This document shows positions 1 to 29,765 of a stretch of 64,000 nt of DNA, piece after piece. This DNA comes from Glandiceps talaboti (taxonomy: Eukaryota > Hemichordata > Enteropneusta > Spengelidae). Within the stretch, counting starts at the first letter, position 1. The number at the start of each line of letters is the position of its first letter. The DNA lies in assembly GCF_964340395.1 (NCBI RefSeq), contig NC_135551.1:27017380-27081379 (forward strand), read 5' to 3'. The translations under genes were made by a program, and so were the position numbers. The notes below the pieces were generated by a model. It saw nothing but the letters and a program-made list of their open reading frames with translations, was not told the origin of the DNA and did no database searches.

Positions 1-467
1 AAGTCCATGTTCATAACTCAATACATTGCAAAAAGATGCAAAGAGTGTAAAAAGTTTGTTATTGTACGTACAATAACAAACATTTTACACATTGTTTAAT
101 GTTTTGTCGTTTATTGAGATGTGAACATAGACTTGGTATATGTTATTTCACATTATTTTGTCAAGTAGAAAAACATAGTGAAGCTGTTTTATCAAATAAA
201 AATCCAAAATAAATACCAAATTCTCATCCATATGGCCACTTTAAATATATCAAATATTACAAATTATGTTCAAAACCTTCGACATGAATTCGTGCGTACT
301 GATTTAGCAATAAGATTTAAATTCAAAAATTGCGTGTCAACATTTGTTAAATTTTGCAGAGAAAAACACTTTGTTTTGAAAAAAGTGCCGGGAAATCTTA
401 TAGCCAGGTAGATGTATGTCCCGGATGCAGGATTAACTATGATGTCAAAAACTCAGCTGTGACTCAC
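1..467. other. intron 4 of transporter copy A (incomplete)
   Basis: No exon seen. Positions ~404-467 match ~14966-15011 of copy B. A short palindromic stretch (attgtacgtacaat) lies at 59-72, inside a longer inverted repeat of aaagtttgttattgta type. Confidence 0.6.
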
Positions 468-4999
<4,532 letters not shown>

Positions 5000-6484
5000 T
5001 TTGCTGGTCCCGGGAGTAAGTATAACGTTTGTACTACTTGTATCTGAAGCCTGGGCAACAAGGCTGTGGTCAGAATTTACAGAGCGAGGGGAGGGAGAGA
5101 AACTATTTGAAACACACTTTTTTCCCAGCCCCACCCACATTTCCTCTTCCAAAACTTTTAAAGACCCCTCCCTTTCTACAAGTACCAACATTTCTCGAGC
5201 GTTGTTTGTATTTGCATATACTGAAAATTCACAGCGTAGGTTTTCAATCATCTTCCCGCTTTTGTTCGGCTACCTTCACAGTGCAGATCCGAAATCTTAC
5301 TACAAGACTAGGGATAATATGGTTGGAGGGGGGGGGGGGTATTTTACTCCAGTCTCCTATGTTCAGTCCAGTCCGGGTTCCCGCCCTCTTTGTAATTACC
5401 GAAGTCTCCCTTAGCATTCGTTATTGAAGCTATCAATGCCTCAGTAAATCTCGCACTTGGATAGTAAATATACTACTATAATATTTTGATTAAAGTTAGA
5501 TATACAAGGCATGGATTGCATAACAGTTAATCCAAACGCTGACTTTTAGTTACAACAAAGTTCAGTGATGAAATCACAAGGGTTCAAAGCCTAGACCATA
5601 TTCATGATAACACGTGTATCAATGGCAAGCCTTGGGTTTTTATGACTGTGGGAGCCTTCAATGATAATAATGGGGAATCAAATTTGTCAATTGCGTAAAA
5701 TGTCCTTATCCCCTTATTCTGTTTCCTAAAATGTGACCCTCCCCAAATTTCCTTTCCCCAAATTTCCTTTCTCAAGATCCTCCCTCTGTTAAAATATTTG
5801 TTGATAGCTTATGGTGTTGTCAGACGTGAAAAGGGACACAAGTTTCAGAGTCAAGGGCTGAGACTACCCATCACTGAAACCACGTTGATAATTTCAAAGA
5901 ATTCCACATTCAACTTGTTTCCCTTTTCTACTACCACCACAACGAGTTCGTGCGAATTCACTGCATTTATCAATTCCCATGTTTGGATGTAAATTGGCAG
6001 AGCTATAATCTCTTAAAGATAAGCTTTGTGCACTTCTGGACCAAGGCCAACATCCTCTATTCACTTCATTATCCCCAATATCTCATACCATTGTTTCCCT
6101 TTCAATTACGCTTGTGAGATACTCACACCACAACTTACAACTGATTCACTGCATGATTGTCAACAGTGATTTCAATTTCATGTTTTGATATTATGATACA
6201 ACGGTGGCAGCGGTGGGAGTAGTGAGATACCAAAATCTACAAAAACGGAAGAGCTAAAGTTAGATAACAATAATACAATGAATCAAAGTAAATTGGAACT
6301 CAGTAATTCAAGTTTCTAAAATATTACCCTCCCCAGAGAACTTACTTGTAAAGTCCCTGGTGTTTTATCTTGGTCACAGCCTCAAAAGTCCGTATGTACT
6401 TAACATGTGAAGGTGACAACAAAGCAAACAAACAGCCAAATATTGAAATGATTTGGAGACACAGGTTTTGACATATATGTCAGT

Positions 6485-6524
6485 TTGAAGTCATGGCAAT
6501 AAAGAATTATTGCCATGACTTCAA
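6485..6524. repeat. perfect 18-bp inverted repeat (hairpin)
   Basis: TTGAAGTCATGGCAATAA, a 4-nt spacer AGAA, then the exact reverse complement. A diverged single arm appears near 25335 (gttgccatgac) in the paralogous segment. Confidence 0.9.
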
Positions 6525-7906
6525 CTCAAATCTATATCGACTTCAGAGGTCGCTGTCAGGAATAAGGCCACTCGAACTTATACGTTGAAAATAAAATAAC
6601 GACTAAACAATATCATTTTCAGATACATATGATTTCTCACGTATGAATACAAAGTGTACGTTTAGGGTCTGTTGACCTTGCTGATATCAAATCAATGTAG
6701 AGGAACAATGCAAGAAATTGTTGTTGAATTATAAATCAACTTTCTGTTATGAAAACTATCTTACACAGTTAACATCTGGATAGTCATCAACAATCCGAAC
6801 TCAATTTCAAAACAGATTCTTTCAGAATAGTATGAGAACTGCCTACCTATTATGATGTTCTGTTCCATAAGATTCAGATGTGTTCAGGTGTTTTTACCTA
6901 ACATGTCTAAAGCTCGCTGATAGCACCTTGAAAAAGAATATTTATTCGAAACGTCGTATTTTACATCAATTTATACGGACTGACTTACAAGTTTCATATG
7001 CATTTCTTTCTACCTATTATGATTGCCGATTGTCTGCCTGGCAATATTAAAGGAGGATAAGCTGAGCTTATATGAATTTTTTATCCACATCAAAAGTTAC
7101 TCACATTTTTCTACTTACTGATGTACACTTAACCACCATTTGCAATTTGCTGAACTCAAACCTGGTATTAAGATATAGCTAAAGAACAATCCGATGATGT
7201 AATTTATAATACGTATCAAAAATGTACAGGGATACCCTACTATGCAATCAACAGTTCCCTACCATGCAATCAACAGTTCTAGGAATGCAAAAAACTATGT
7301 CATCGAAGACATTAACATTACACTAGAATAGTTTAATCTAGGTTTTTGTGAGTATTTTGACTTGAGTAAACAGCTCATATATTCAGTTTGTGTCCCTGCT
7401 GTCGCAGTTCAACAATGTAGTTTTCAACATACAACAATTAATGTCATGTTGGATTGTAAATAAAAGTGTATTAACATATGGAACCATGGACTTTGGTGGG
7501 CTTTGATGTCAGGACTAGCGTATAGCAATTTATACTAAAGGAATTTCGTAAGTAAAAATGGTGACTTAGTTGGCTTATCATATTTGATCAGAATAATGTG
7601 TAGAAAACTAATGACATGCGATAGTTGATATTTGCTGTTCCTGTCAGTGTCTCTAACACTACAAGCCCATCGACTCCTTAGAAGATCTACAGAAAATAAC
7701 ACTATCAATGATAGGTGAAAAAGCAACACATTATAATGTATATTGTAAAATACTATTATTCTACTAAAGTTGTATTGTCAACGTAGTGATTTGTCTTCGG
7801 ACCTGATTGTGGAGGGTAGGGAAGGGGGTTTATACTCCTCTTAAATCACCATTCTCCAGGAAGGCATACTTGCTTGGCCATGATGTCTGTGAAGTTATGT
7901 ACCATC

Positions 7907-7907
<1 letters not shown>

Positions 7908-7998
<91 letters not shown>

Positions 7999-8059
7999 AA
8001 TCAACAAAAACGACAAGAACAACAATATCACCATCACCATCACCATCACCATCACCACT
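7908..8059. repeat. (CAT)n-(CAA)n-(CACCAT)n compound microsatellite
   Basis: TCA/CAT units to ~7956, then CAA/CAACAACAT to ~8020, then CACCAT hexamers to 8058. Predicted poly-His/Gln or poly-Met/Leu peptides in all frames are by-products of the repeat. Confidence 0.93.
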
Positions 8060-8781
8060 GTAATTGTCTGCTATAACCGTCTCTTGCGTTTGTAATAAGA
8101 GAGGATTACCATCTGACAACAATCATTCATCTCCTATGGCCATATATATTATGTTAAGGTCGTTGTATGAAATTATATTGACAGTCTGTCAATCCAATGT
8201 TTGAAAGTTGAAACCCATCTGTTGTTTATCTTACAATAACAATGATAACGTCTTTTACAACTGTAAGTCATTGACACATACAGCGATTTTCTCAATACCA
8301 TGCAGCTTTTCTGTTTGATACAACAAAGCAGAAACCAATGAGAAACTTAAAATAGCAAGATTGAGTGAGTACATTTTATTGCTACATTTTGTCAAAGTGA
8401 AATGAACTACACATACCACTATACAGACATCAAATGAACACCACAAAGGATATTTAAAACGCCCTTCATTGGATGTTTGATACTAAGAAAAACATTGGTG
8501 CCCGAATGTCTGCCTGGAGTTGCAATACATTTAAATAGTTTATTTCATTTAGACTAAAATGTAGCAAAAATACGACCTTGCTTGTGAAGTGTGGCATATG
8601 TAGTTTCTTATTTGTGCATGGTATTGTGAAACAGAAAAGTTGCATGGTATTGTGAAATTCACTGCAGTACATTGCAGTATTTCAATATGTGGTTAGCATA
8701 CAGTCTGATTATCGTGTTCATGAAATGAAGAGAGAAACATGATATTGGCTTTAGAATCAGACTCATGGCCTGGTTCCACAG

Positions 8782-8787
8782 TTTATT
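8782..8787 (-). terminator. possible poly(A) signal of transporter copy B
   Basis: AATAAA on the minus strand (tttatt on plus), about 450 nt after the copy B stop codon. Nearest clear hexamer in the right direction; another lies near 8374. Position-only evidence. Confidence 0.3.
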
Positions 8788-9238
8788 TTTCCTTTACAGA
8801 TACCAAAATTACAGAAAAACGGCTTCTCAAAGATACAGCATAAAAACAGGTACATTAGGACTATCAATTCCATACCTCGGCTGTTTAATTAGTTGTTCTC
8901 TGTCCCTCCTCTATACACTAATAATCACACTTCTACTTTCTGCATCGAAACGTTTCATATAAGCTTTCCATAATCATTTATATAAAAAATGGACACTGTC
9001 ACTAAAGATACATGACTGTTTTATACACGTCTATCTTATATATGTACTAAAACTCTAATCTATTTTCTCTTCCCTTTCTGTACAAACGAATTAGAGTTAC
9101 TTTATACGTGTATTATAACACACTTTTCCTAAGAATACCCTTGAAAACAACCTGCATTTTACAGATTACATACAACCATATGAAAATAAAAAAATGTAAG
9201 TTTTGGCGAATGACTTGATTTATGTGATGTATCCTAAT

Positions 9239-21830
<12,592 letters not shown>

Positions 21831-22439
21831 TTTGCTGGAGTAACGGTTGTCCTGCCTGATTGTATGAATCCTACTTTCCGCTGCACAGTAAGGTGCGATC
21901 AGAATTGACAAGGGGGGGGGGTAAAAGGAATTTATTTTGAACACATTTATCTCCTTGCGTCTCCCACCTCCTATCTACCCAAATAAAGGAATTCCTTTCT
22001 TGCCCGAACACGATTTCGATCCCCTTCCCTTGAAAGGGAATTGCGATCGAGTTGAAAAATTAAACCAGCTATTTCACTGAGAACAAAAGACACAATTGCA
22101 GAATTCAGTTATAATCCCCAATCTTCTCTCGTTTGAATATTTTAAACAGATACAGCGTTTCTTAGAAAAATATCCCGGAAAATAAAGTAAATATATTTAC
22201 AAGAATAATTACTCCATTTTTGAACATTAGCAATTGACAGTCACGGTTGTGTTATGAAGCAACATGTCACTAGTTGACAAAGAGGGGGCATAGGACAGGG
22301 TGTCCCCTCCAAATTAACAAAAATATTATAGACAGCTATAAAATATGGATTTCATCTTGATGATCCTCTGTTCTTTGTCACGATATATCACATCACCAGA
22401 GATCTTGTATTAAAAAGCATAGACCAGAGACTTGGCTGT

Positions 22440-22659
<220 letters not shown>

Positions 22660-22689
22660 TAGATATATTTATATATATAATTAAACTAA

Positions 22690-22756
22690 CAAATCAACCT
22701 ATCCCACCTATTCTAAAATTGAGCGTAATCGGAACCATACATTTTTTTGTTAGGTC
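22690..22756 (-). mobile_element. terminal fragment of the ~361-bp MITE family
   Basis: Minus-strand reading gacctaacaaaaaaatg...ggttccgattacgctcaa matches the left end of the copies at 23383, 31170 and 36030, in inverted orientation. Confidence 0.7.
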
Positions 22757-23382
22757 TAATCGTGATATTCATTTTTTAAAGATTTAAAACATACAAAGTA
22801 ATTTGAAGAGAGAGCTGCAAATTGAACTTTATCTCCTCTAGTAGTCATAACAACATAATTTCAAAAAATATAGTAGTAGACTTATAAGATTTGCTCTACA
22901 TTTATTTGATCCAATGGATTGAGGAAAGGTTGGCATGTATGGTTTTCACCAGCAAAATATCGGCTTCTTCTTTCAGCATCTCATTTTTAGGGGTACGGGC
23001 TGTTGTAAAGGGTCACAAACTGAATTTATAAATTTTTGAGACATTCGCAGTATTAACAATCACTTCCATAACTCAAACGATCCGATGACGTAATCAATTA
23101 TACGTACTAAAAAATATGTCTAGAAAGTGTCGACTGCTAGATGTAGTCAACTGTTGTAACAATGCCAGAAGACAATTGAAATGTCAAAGAAAGCATCCAT
23201 CGACATCAACGTTATACTAGAGTAGTATATCAACCGAGATTTTACACGTATATATATGTATTGTCACTTGAGTAAAAAAAACTCCAGCTTTAAAATCACC
23301 ATGGAAACCTGAAAGGTCGAGATGGATTACTTACCATTGAATAAATGCGCTTTGAAGAAACCATAAATTGATTGTTCTTTGT

Positions 23383-23743
23383 GGGCTTAATAAAAAAAAT
23401 GTGTGATTCCGATTACGCTCAATTTTAGAATAGGTGGGGTAGGTAGCTTTTTAATTTTATTTTATTATATTTTTTTCATGTGTGAGTGTCTAGTTCAGGT
23501 TTTCCATTGTTTTCCAAATCGTCTCTATGTTATTTATTTCTTCCTATCAGATGTACAGCCATTACAGATTGGAAGAACAGTTCTATACTGTCTCTTTAAG
23601 TTGATGTCAGTTTCCGCGTCCACTATTTCTGGCGAGACTTCACATTTTTTCACGATTTTATTATTTTTTTCTCGAATATGTAAAAAAAAAAAAATAGGTG
23701 GGGTCGGGTAACCGGAAGCAAACAATGATTTTTCTTTAGGCCC
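23383..23743 (+). mobile_element. ~361-bp MITE copy 1
   Basis: Left end GGGCTTAATAAAAAAAAT...GATTCCGATTAC; right end GGTAACCGGAAGC...TTTAGGCCC, an imperfect ~35-bp terminal inverted repeat. Interior shares agtgtctagttcaggttttc and cagatgtacagccattacag with the two other copies. No transposase frame. Confidence 0.8.
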
Positions 23744-25608
23744 GAGGTAATGAACAACAGAGTATTCATTTGTACACGTCGTATTTTGAGCGCCCTCATA
23801 TGGAGAGCTGAGTCTGAATTTTTAAAGAAAAACTCTATGTTGTCGTTTATTTGTTTCGGGAGGAAAAGACTGTGAAATGTGTCACATGTACATGTCAGTT
23901 CCTTTCACAAATAGTTATATATGAAAATTCAAACTCACTATCAACTGAATATATTACTCTCACTTTTACTTCGACGTAAAAAAAATTCTCAGCTCCCCCA
24001 CCCATTCAATCGTGAAACAAGTTTAAAGCCCCTCCCCCTTTCAGCGTAAATTTTCTTCCATAATCCCAATTCACCCCACCCTCGCCTTAGATTGTGACTA
24101 TCGCCTTAATGTTTATCTTTATTAAGTACATATTTCGCTCGTATCGATAACACGGGGTGTAAATCCTGAGCAAAAAGTCAACAATGTATACGGGGATGTA
24201 AATTCTGAGCAAAAAGTCAACAACAAAAGTGAACAATGTATTTGCTTTGAGACCTTGAGTACATGTAGCCCCGACCTACTTTGATATCCAAAGTAAATAG
24301 TGTGAGTCATTGTTTAATAAGTACACTTGTAATTTCTAGAGCTAGCCTGTCGGTCTCTGATACGCAGATTCTTTCTCTCAGACTATCTGTCTAAAATATG
24401 ACAGATGAGCGTGCCTGTTTATACGGTTTCATAACTGTTTCTTGTGGCCTACCACGTGACCATACCTACTGGGTGGTTTTGATTAATTAGCATTTTCTTA
24501 ATGAACTTATGAATATCTTAGTAAATCCACAGGGGCTTGGAATTGGCCATATTTGTTCACGAATAGTTGTTTTTTTGTTTATTGTTTACTTTCTTTCTTT
24601 CTTTACAGAACAAATATTTCTGTTTGTTTACTTTTTTCTTTGCTCTTTAAAAATATCTTTTTCCTACCAGGTTCCATGTAATAAAGTAATGATTTGAAAA
24701 TCTGGTGTTGTATTTTCTTCTAAATTAATTTTAACCTCTTCTTTTGTTGGTTTTAATAAACCAATACTATGATTAACTTATTAATTATTTGTGAATTTGT
24801 TCTACTGAGCGCCCTCAACCATTGACCCTTCCTCGGTCCCATTCACCATGTACTAGTAATTAGTAGATCTGAGAGCTAGCTGAGAGTGGCACGAATGTGT
24901 TTATCTTACAGACTAATAAAATCCTGGTTCCATTGGTTACAAGATGTATTCAAAAGTGACATAGCAACCCACAAATGACCGTGGTTAACTTCAGAGTTAG
25001 GCATTCCATCTTTGTCATGACAGCTATGTTTAGACAACAAATAATGTGACTTTCAACTCTAAGGCGACGTATTAAAGTAGTACATCTCAAACTCTAGATT
25101 TTGGGTTCAATAAGACAATATGCCAATACCAAGCCTTCAAGTTCTTTTATGACAAGTACTGTATATTAATTTTATTCGGGTCACAGCGTTTAAAGCTCTG
25201 CTATATACACAACCGCGATGTAATGGTGACAACACAAACTGTATGTACACCAAATGTGATGATGGCAACACACTTTTTATGTAGGGTTTGACATGTGTCA
25301 AAACTCCATTTATGACTTCGTAATTCGTTGCCATGACATCAGTTCACATGTAGCTGTATCACATGTATATGGACGTCAGAGGTCGAGGTCAAGACATAAG
25401 GTCACTCAAACTGATAATACATTGAAAATAATAGAACTATTATTACATTTGTAAGCAGTCATTATATATATACAATATATACAGGGCTGTTGACCTTGCT
25501 GATACCAAATAAAGGTAGAAGAACATGAGAAGTAATTGTTTGAATGATAAATCAACTTTATTTTGTTTATGAAAACAACAATAGTTATTAGTATGATTTT
25601 AATTTTGC

Positions 25609-25645
25609 TCAGTTCAGTTCAGTTCAGTTCAGTTCAGTTCAGTTT
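25609..25645. repeat. (AGTTC)n pentanucleotide repeat
   Basis: Seven tandem AGTTC units. Confidence 0.9.
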
Positions 25646-26696
25646 AGTTGACGAAATAGGAAAGCTATGGGTGATGTGCATCCTTTACGTTTCATTGATA
25701 TTTTTGCTTTAAATTGAGTGTCAATTCAACGATTTTTTGAGACAGTTAGTTGTATATTTACTTCCTGTGATTCTAACTTTAAAAGTTTGTAGGACTGTTG
25801 TACAGCTTCGATAATCTAATTTTTACTCGTATGAGTGTAGCATGCAACGATACCGATACGCATACATCTGACCTCGTCTGGCACCGGTCCACGACCTTCG
25901 CATACCATGCCTTGGACTGGAAACTGACAAGGCCTATTGATGGAAATAGATTCCATATGGATACTGTATTTCGAATCGTTCTACAAAACCCTGTGTTAGT
26001 ATTTGTTTATCTAATATCATATGTCAGTTGTCCTCACTCCAACCGTATATATACATGCACACAGAGAGATATTAAGCCTGACACAATTGTACAAACATAT
26101 ATTCTTTTGGCTATCACCCGTCTCGTAATCATATGTAGATACAACATGTAAACGATGTGTACATTATTGCGGCAAAGATGAAAGATATTTTTTAAATGCA
26201 CATGGTGAGCAACTGGTCCTAAGGTTTTAATTACATTGCACTTTGCTTCAGAGAGTTCAAAATCAAGACCGAAATAGTTCAAGGCCCCTTCCAGACCATC
26301 AGACTTTTCAATCCCCCCCCCCTTCTTGAGCACCTCCAATTTTCTTTTATGGCTCCCATCCCCCCCCCCCAACTTTTTCCCACTGTGAATTGTATTCGTT
26401 GGAATAGGCCACGTGAGATGTAGACTGTAAAATACGTCGTGTTTCAACCTATCAGGCTTTTAGTGCTGGATGATAGCGTGGTACGACTGTCTGTATCTTA
26501 AGTTAAGACCACGAAAGATAAAGTGTATGTATCTTACAGACTAAGGGACCGGTCAGTTTCTTCAGCCGGGGGGGAGGGGGGCGGTGGATTCTTAAATTGG
26601 CCCGACAAAAAGTCACTGACCCCCTATCTGTAAAACCAAAAACAGGCTGACCCCCCCCCTATCACTTAATTCTAAAACATGATGACCCCCCCCCCC

Positions 26697-26969
<273 letters not shown>

Positions 26970-27051
<82 letters not shown>
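26970..27051. repeat. (TA)n microsatellite, right of hairpin
   Basis: About 40 TA units directly after the foldback arm. Confidence 0.96.
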
Positions 27052-27055
<4 letters not shown>

Positions 27056-27189
27056 CATATGACAGGTATTTTTTTATTGATCTTGACTCAGTGTGGACTG
27101 CTTGACTGTCTTGCATCTACTTTATAAGATCCCGGGTTAAGCACTATCATAATTATAATTATTGACTACACAGGGTAAATATATTCCAA

Positions 27190-28240
27190 AAGGAGTTTAA
27201 TAGCATCTTGACAGTGAAAGGTATGGGAAAGCTTGAGCAGGGAATATGTATATCTCTTATGGGGGTCCTAGGGGGTCTCCTCCTAGAAGCCCTGGAGGTT
27301 TTTTACTCTGAAGACTATTCAGGCCCTTTCAGACAATAATTTCCAAGCTTTACAAGACAGCACAACATGTAAAAAGAAAAAATATTTTTGAAATATTAAG
27401 TTTGATAGCATCTTGACAGTAAGAGGTAGGGGGAAGAGCGTGAGACTGGGATGTTTACACCTCATGTAGTGGGAGGGGGTCCTTGGGGTCTCCCCCTAGA
27501 AGTCCTGGAGGTTTTTTACTCTGAAAAGTCAATTTTGAGACTATTCAGACCCTTTCAGACAATAATTTCCAAGCTTTACAAGACAGCACCAACATGTAAA
27601 AAGCCAACTACACAGGGTTGAAATACTTTTGAAATATACTTTGATAGCATCTTGACAGTAAGAGGGGAAGAGCTTGAGACTGGGATATGTCCACCTCATG
27701 TGGTTCCAAGGGGGTCTCCCTCTAGAAACCCTGGAGGATTTTTACTCTAATAAAGCCAATATTTAGGCTATTCAGACCCCTTCAAGCAATAACTCAATCC
27801 ATGCTTTACAAGACAGCACCATCAAGTATCAGAAACTATTCTTTATAACTTACATAGGGTTGAAATATGTTCTTAAAAAGTTAAATGACATCATTATATA
27901 CATGTAGTAAAGGTCAGCACATCTACTGGTAGTATCATTGGTAGGGGAGATTTGCAATTTTAGACTACCGTGGCAAACATTTCACATCTTTAAAACACAA
28001 TACATGTATCATCTCAAATTAGAATAGGGTGAAAATATTTAAGAAAAGTTTAATACCATTATGACAGTAAAAAGGTTGTTGGTGCATCTGATTGTTGGTT
28101 GAATGCATGAGTGACCTCTGGAGGTAAGGGAGTCCTTGGGGGTTTTCCCCCTGGCAGATCTGCAGGGTTTTTTTTCAGTTTAGGTTATTCATAGCCTTTG
28201 AGGTAATATTTCCAAGCTTCGAATAGCTAACGTAAATGTA
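27190..28240. repeat. tandem array of ~210-240-bp units (three close, one diverged)
   Basis: Each unit begins aagtttgatagcatcttgac (27194, 27400, 27635; diverged at ~28046) and contains gtccttggggtctcccc, ctggaggttttttactct and tccaagctttacaagacag. No frame is kept between units. Confidence 0.8.
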
Positions 28241-28363
28241 AGTTTTAAATGAGTTTCCCATGTCACATAAAAATGGCCCTGTAACATTAGTATAGTGGCA
28301 TTAATATTGCATGTATAGTAAAGTAACCGATATGTTAGAGAACTTTAGGTGGTCATACCTAGT

Positions 28364-28458
28364 GTTAGTCTGTAAGGTACGCCGTGACGGGGCGCCCTCA
28401 AACATCGGCCAACCCCTACGAGGAGGCCGGTGAGGGCGAAACAGTCTTACAGTCTAAC
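28364..28458. mobile_element. 95-bp GC-rich nested foldback
   Basis: Outer arms gttagtctgtaag / cttacagtctaac; inner arms cgccctca..cggcc / ggccggtgagggcg. The same cttacagacta motif occurs singly at 24907 and 26532. Confidence 0.7.
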
Positions 28459-29099
28459 CTAGTGTATAATAGAAACTGGAATCTGATGAGATGTGGTGAT
28501 TTGTAGTGTCAATAACATGTAGTGTCCAAAATAGAAGTGTATTAGTCCCTTCTGACAAGTTCATAGTGACGAGTAGGGAACATTTTAGATTAACTTCTTT
28601 TATAAACTATCTATGAAGATTACCATTACGAAACCTTCAAGTTCACTTTTCCCCAGTGCAATATAAGTGAAGCACTGATTGTGAAACAGCCAAGTATTTA
28701 CATGACATGTTCGGTGACTAGTGTGGTAGGTAGGTAATACATGTATATGTATATTTATAGTTATACTTGAACTTATAAGTAATATTAAAGAATTCATGTA
28801 AGAAACAGGGAGAAGAACAAATATTTACATGTACCACATTTCAGACAAGGCTATATGCCATTGTAGAAAAAGGATTTTTTTCTTCCATCACAATCCAAAA
28901 CACAATGACCCCCCCCCCCCATCCACAATTTTGAAGACAGCATGACCCCCCTACTGCCTATTTCAAAAACAGGGTGACCCCCCTCCCAATCCACCCCCCC
29001 CCCCCCAGGCCGATGAAACTGACCGGTCCCTAAGTAAAATCATACACCCTACACTGAGAGCTCGAGATGGTTTCGGTGGATTAGCGCCCTCTTGTGGCA

Positions 29100-29543
29100 T
29101 TAATTCACGTTACCTATCGTTTATTGTTAAATGTTATGTAAATTTCACCACCGTGGCGCTGTTTCAGATTGCAACCATCGATCGATCGATCGAGCAATAT
29201 GGCGGTGGGAAAGTAAATTTGTTGATTTGGAGCAACCTTATCTACTACGATTTAGTTTCACTTCTCTGAAATTGATAGATACGATACGATAGCACTAACG
29301 AACACGGAAGAGTTTTTGCTAAAAATCACCGGAAGCTTTCGTGCCCAATGTCATCGGATTTTCACACAAGATGCTGATCATGGGGCGTCGTTGTTGGAGG
29401 CGTGAAAGACAGCTTCACTGCCCAGAAAGAAAATTAACGCTAATCCGATAAAGAATGGATACGATCGTGGATTCTGATCGCTTTGGGCGTTGAATCCATG
29501 AAATCGGCGTTTGGATCCCACTGTGTTGGATATCTCTACGTCA
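29100..29543 (+). promoter_or_regulatory. CpG-richer putative promoter and 5'UTR of the RhoGEF gene
   Basis: CpG dinucleotides become frequent here compared with the AT-rich flanks (for example gatacgatacgatag, gcgtcgttgttggaggcgtg). An ATCG tetranucleotide run lies at 29177-29194. A short upstream frame ATGGCGGTGGGAAAGTAA sits at 29199-29216 and another ATG at 29498. No TATA box is evident. The transcription start is not determined. Confidence 0.45.
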
Positions 29544-29765
29544 ATGATTACGATGACAGAACGAACAAGGCCGCAGCATGTAGCTCGAGAACGGGGAAAC
29601 TCCGCAGAGAGGGTGGACTCGCCACAGCTACAGCGCTATGAAAGCGGCGATTGTAGTAGTAAACATGGTACTAGTAGTAACGTTACTATATTTAACAAAG
29701 CGATAGACCTGGAGAAACGGCATTATGTTGTGTATGCTACGCTCCCAGACGGACGTTTCCGACAG
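29544..29765 (+). CDS. RhoGEF gene first coding exon
   Basis: 74 codons starting MITMTERTRP. An in-frame TGA at 29499-29501 makes this the first usable ATG in frame; a second ATG three codons on is also possible. Ends phase 0 at cgacag|gtgagt. Encodes a Ser/Arg-rich N-tail, then the first RBD-like strands (HYVVYATLPDGRFRQ). Confidence 0.78.

Larger units (their letters stand above)
5000..9238. other. intergenic, between copy A start and copy B stop
   Basis: No convincing exon on either strand. Holds a perfect hairpin (6485-6524), a GAAACGTCG-type Penelope-like scrap (~6910-6965), trinucleotide repeats (7908-8059) and paralogous upstream blocks. The copy B 3'UTR presumably occupies the right end. 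Confidence 0.6.

Noticed and set aside
29511-29543. Earlier start of the RhoGEF frame at 29511
   Set aside because: The codon there is TTG, not ATG. The first in-frame ATG after the upstream stop is at 29544.
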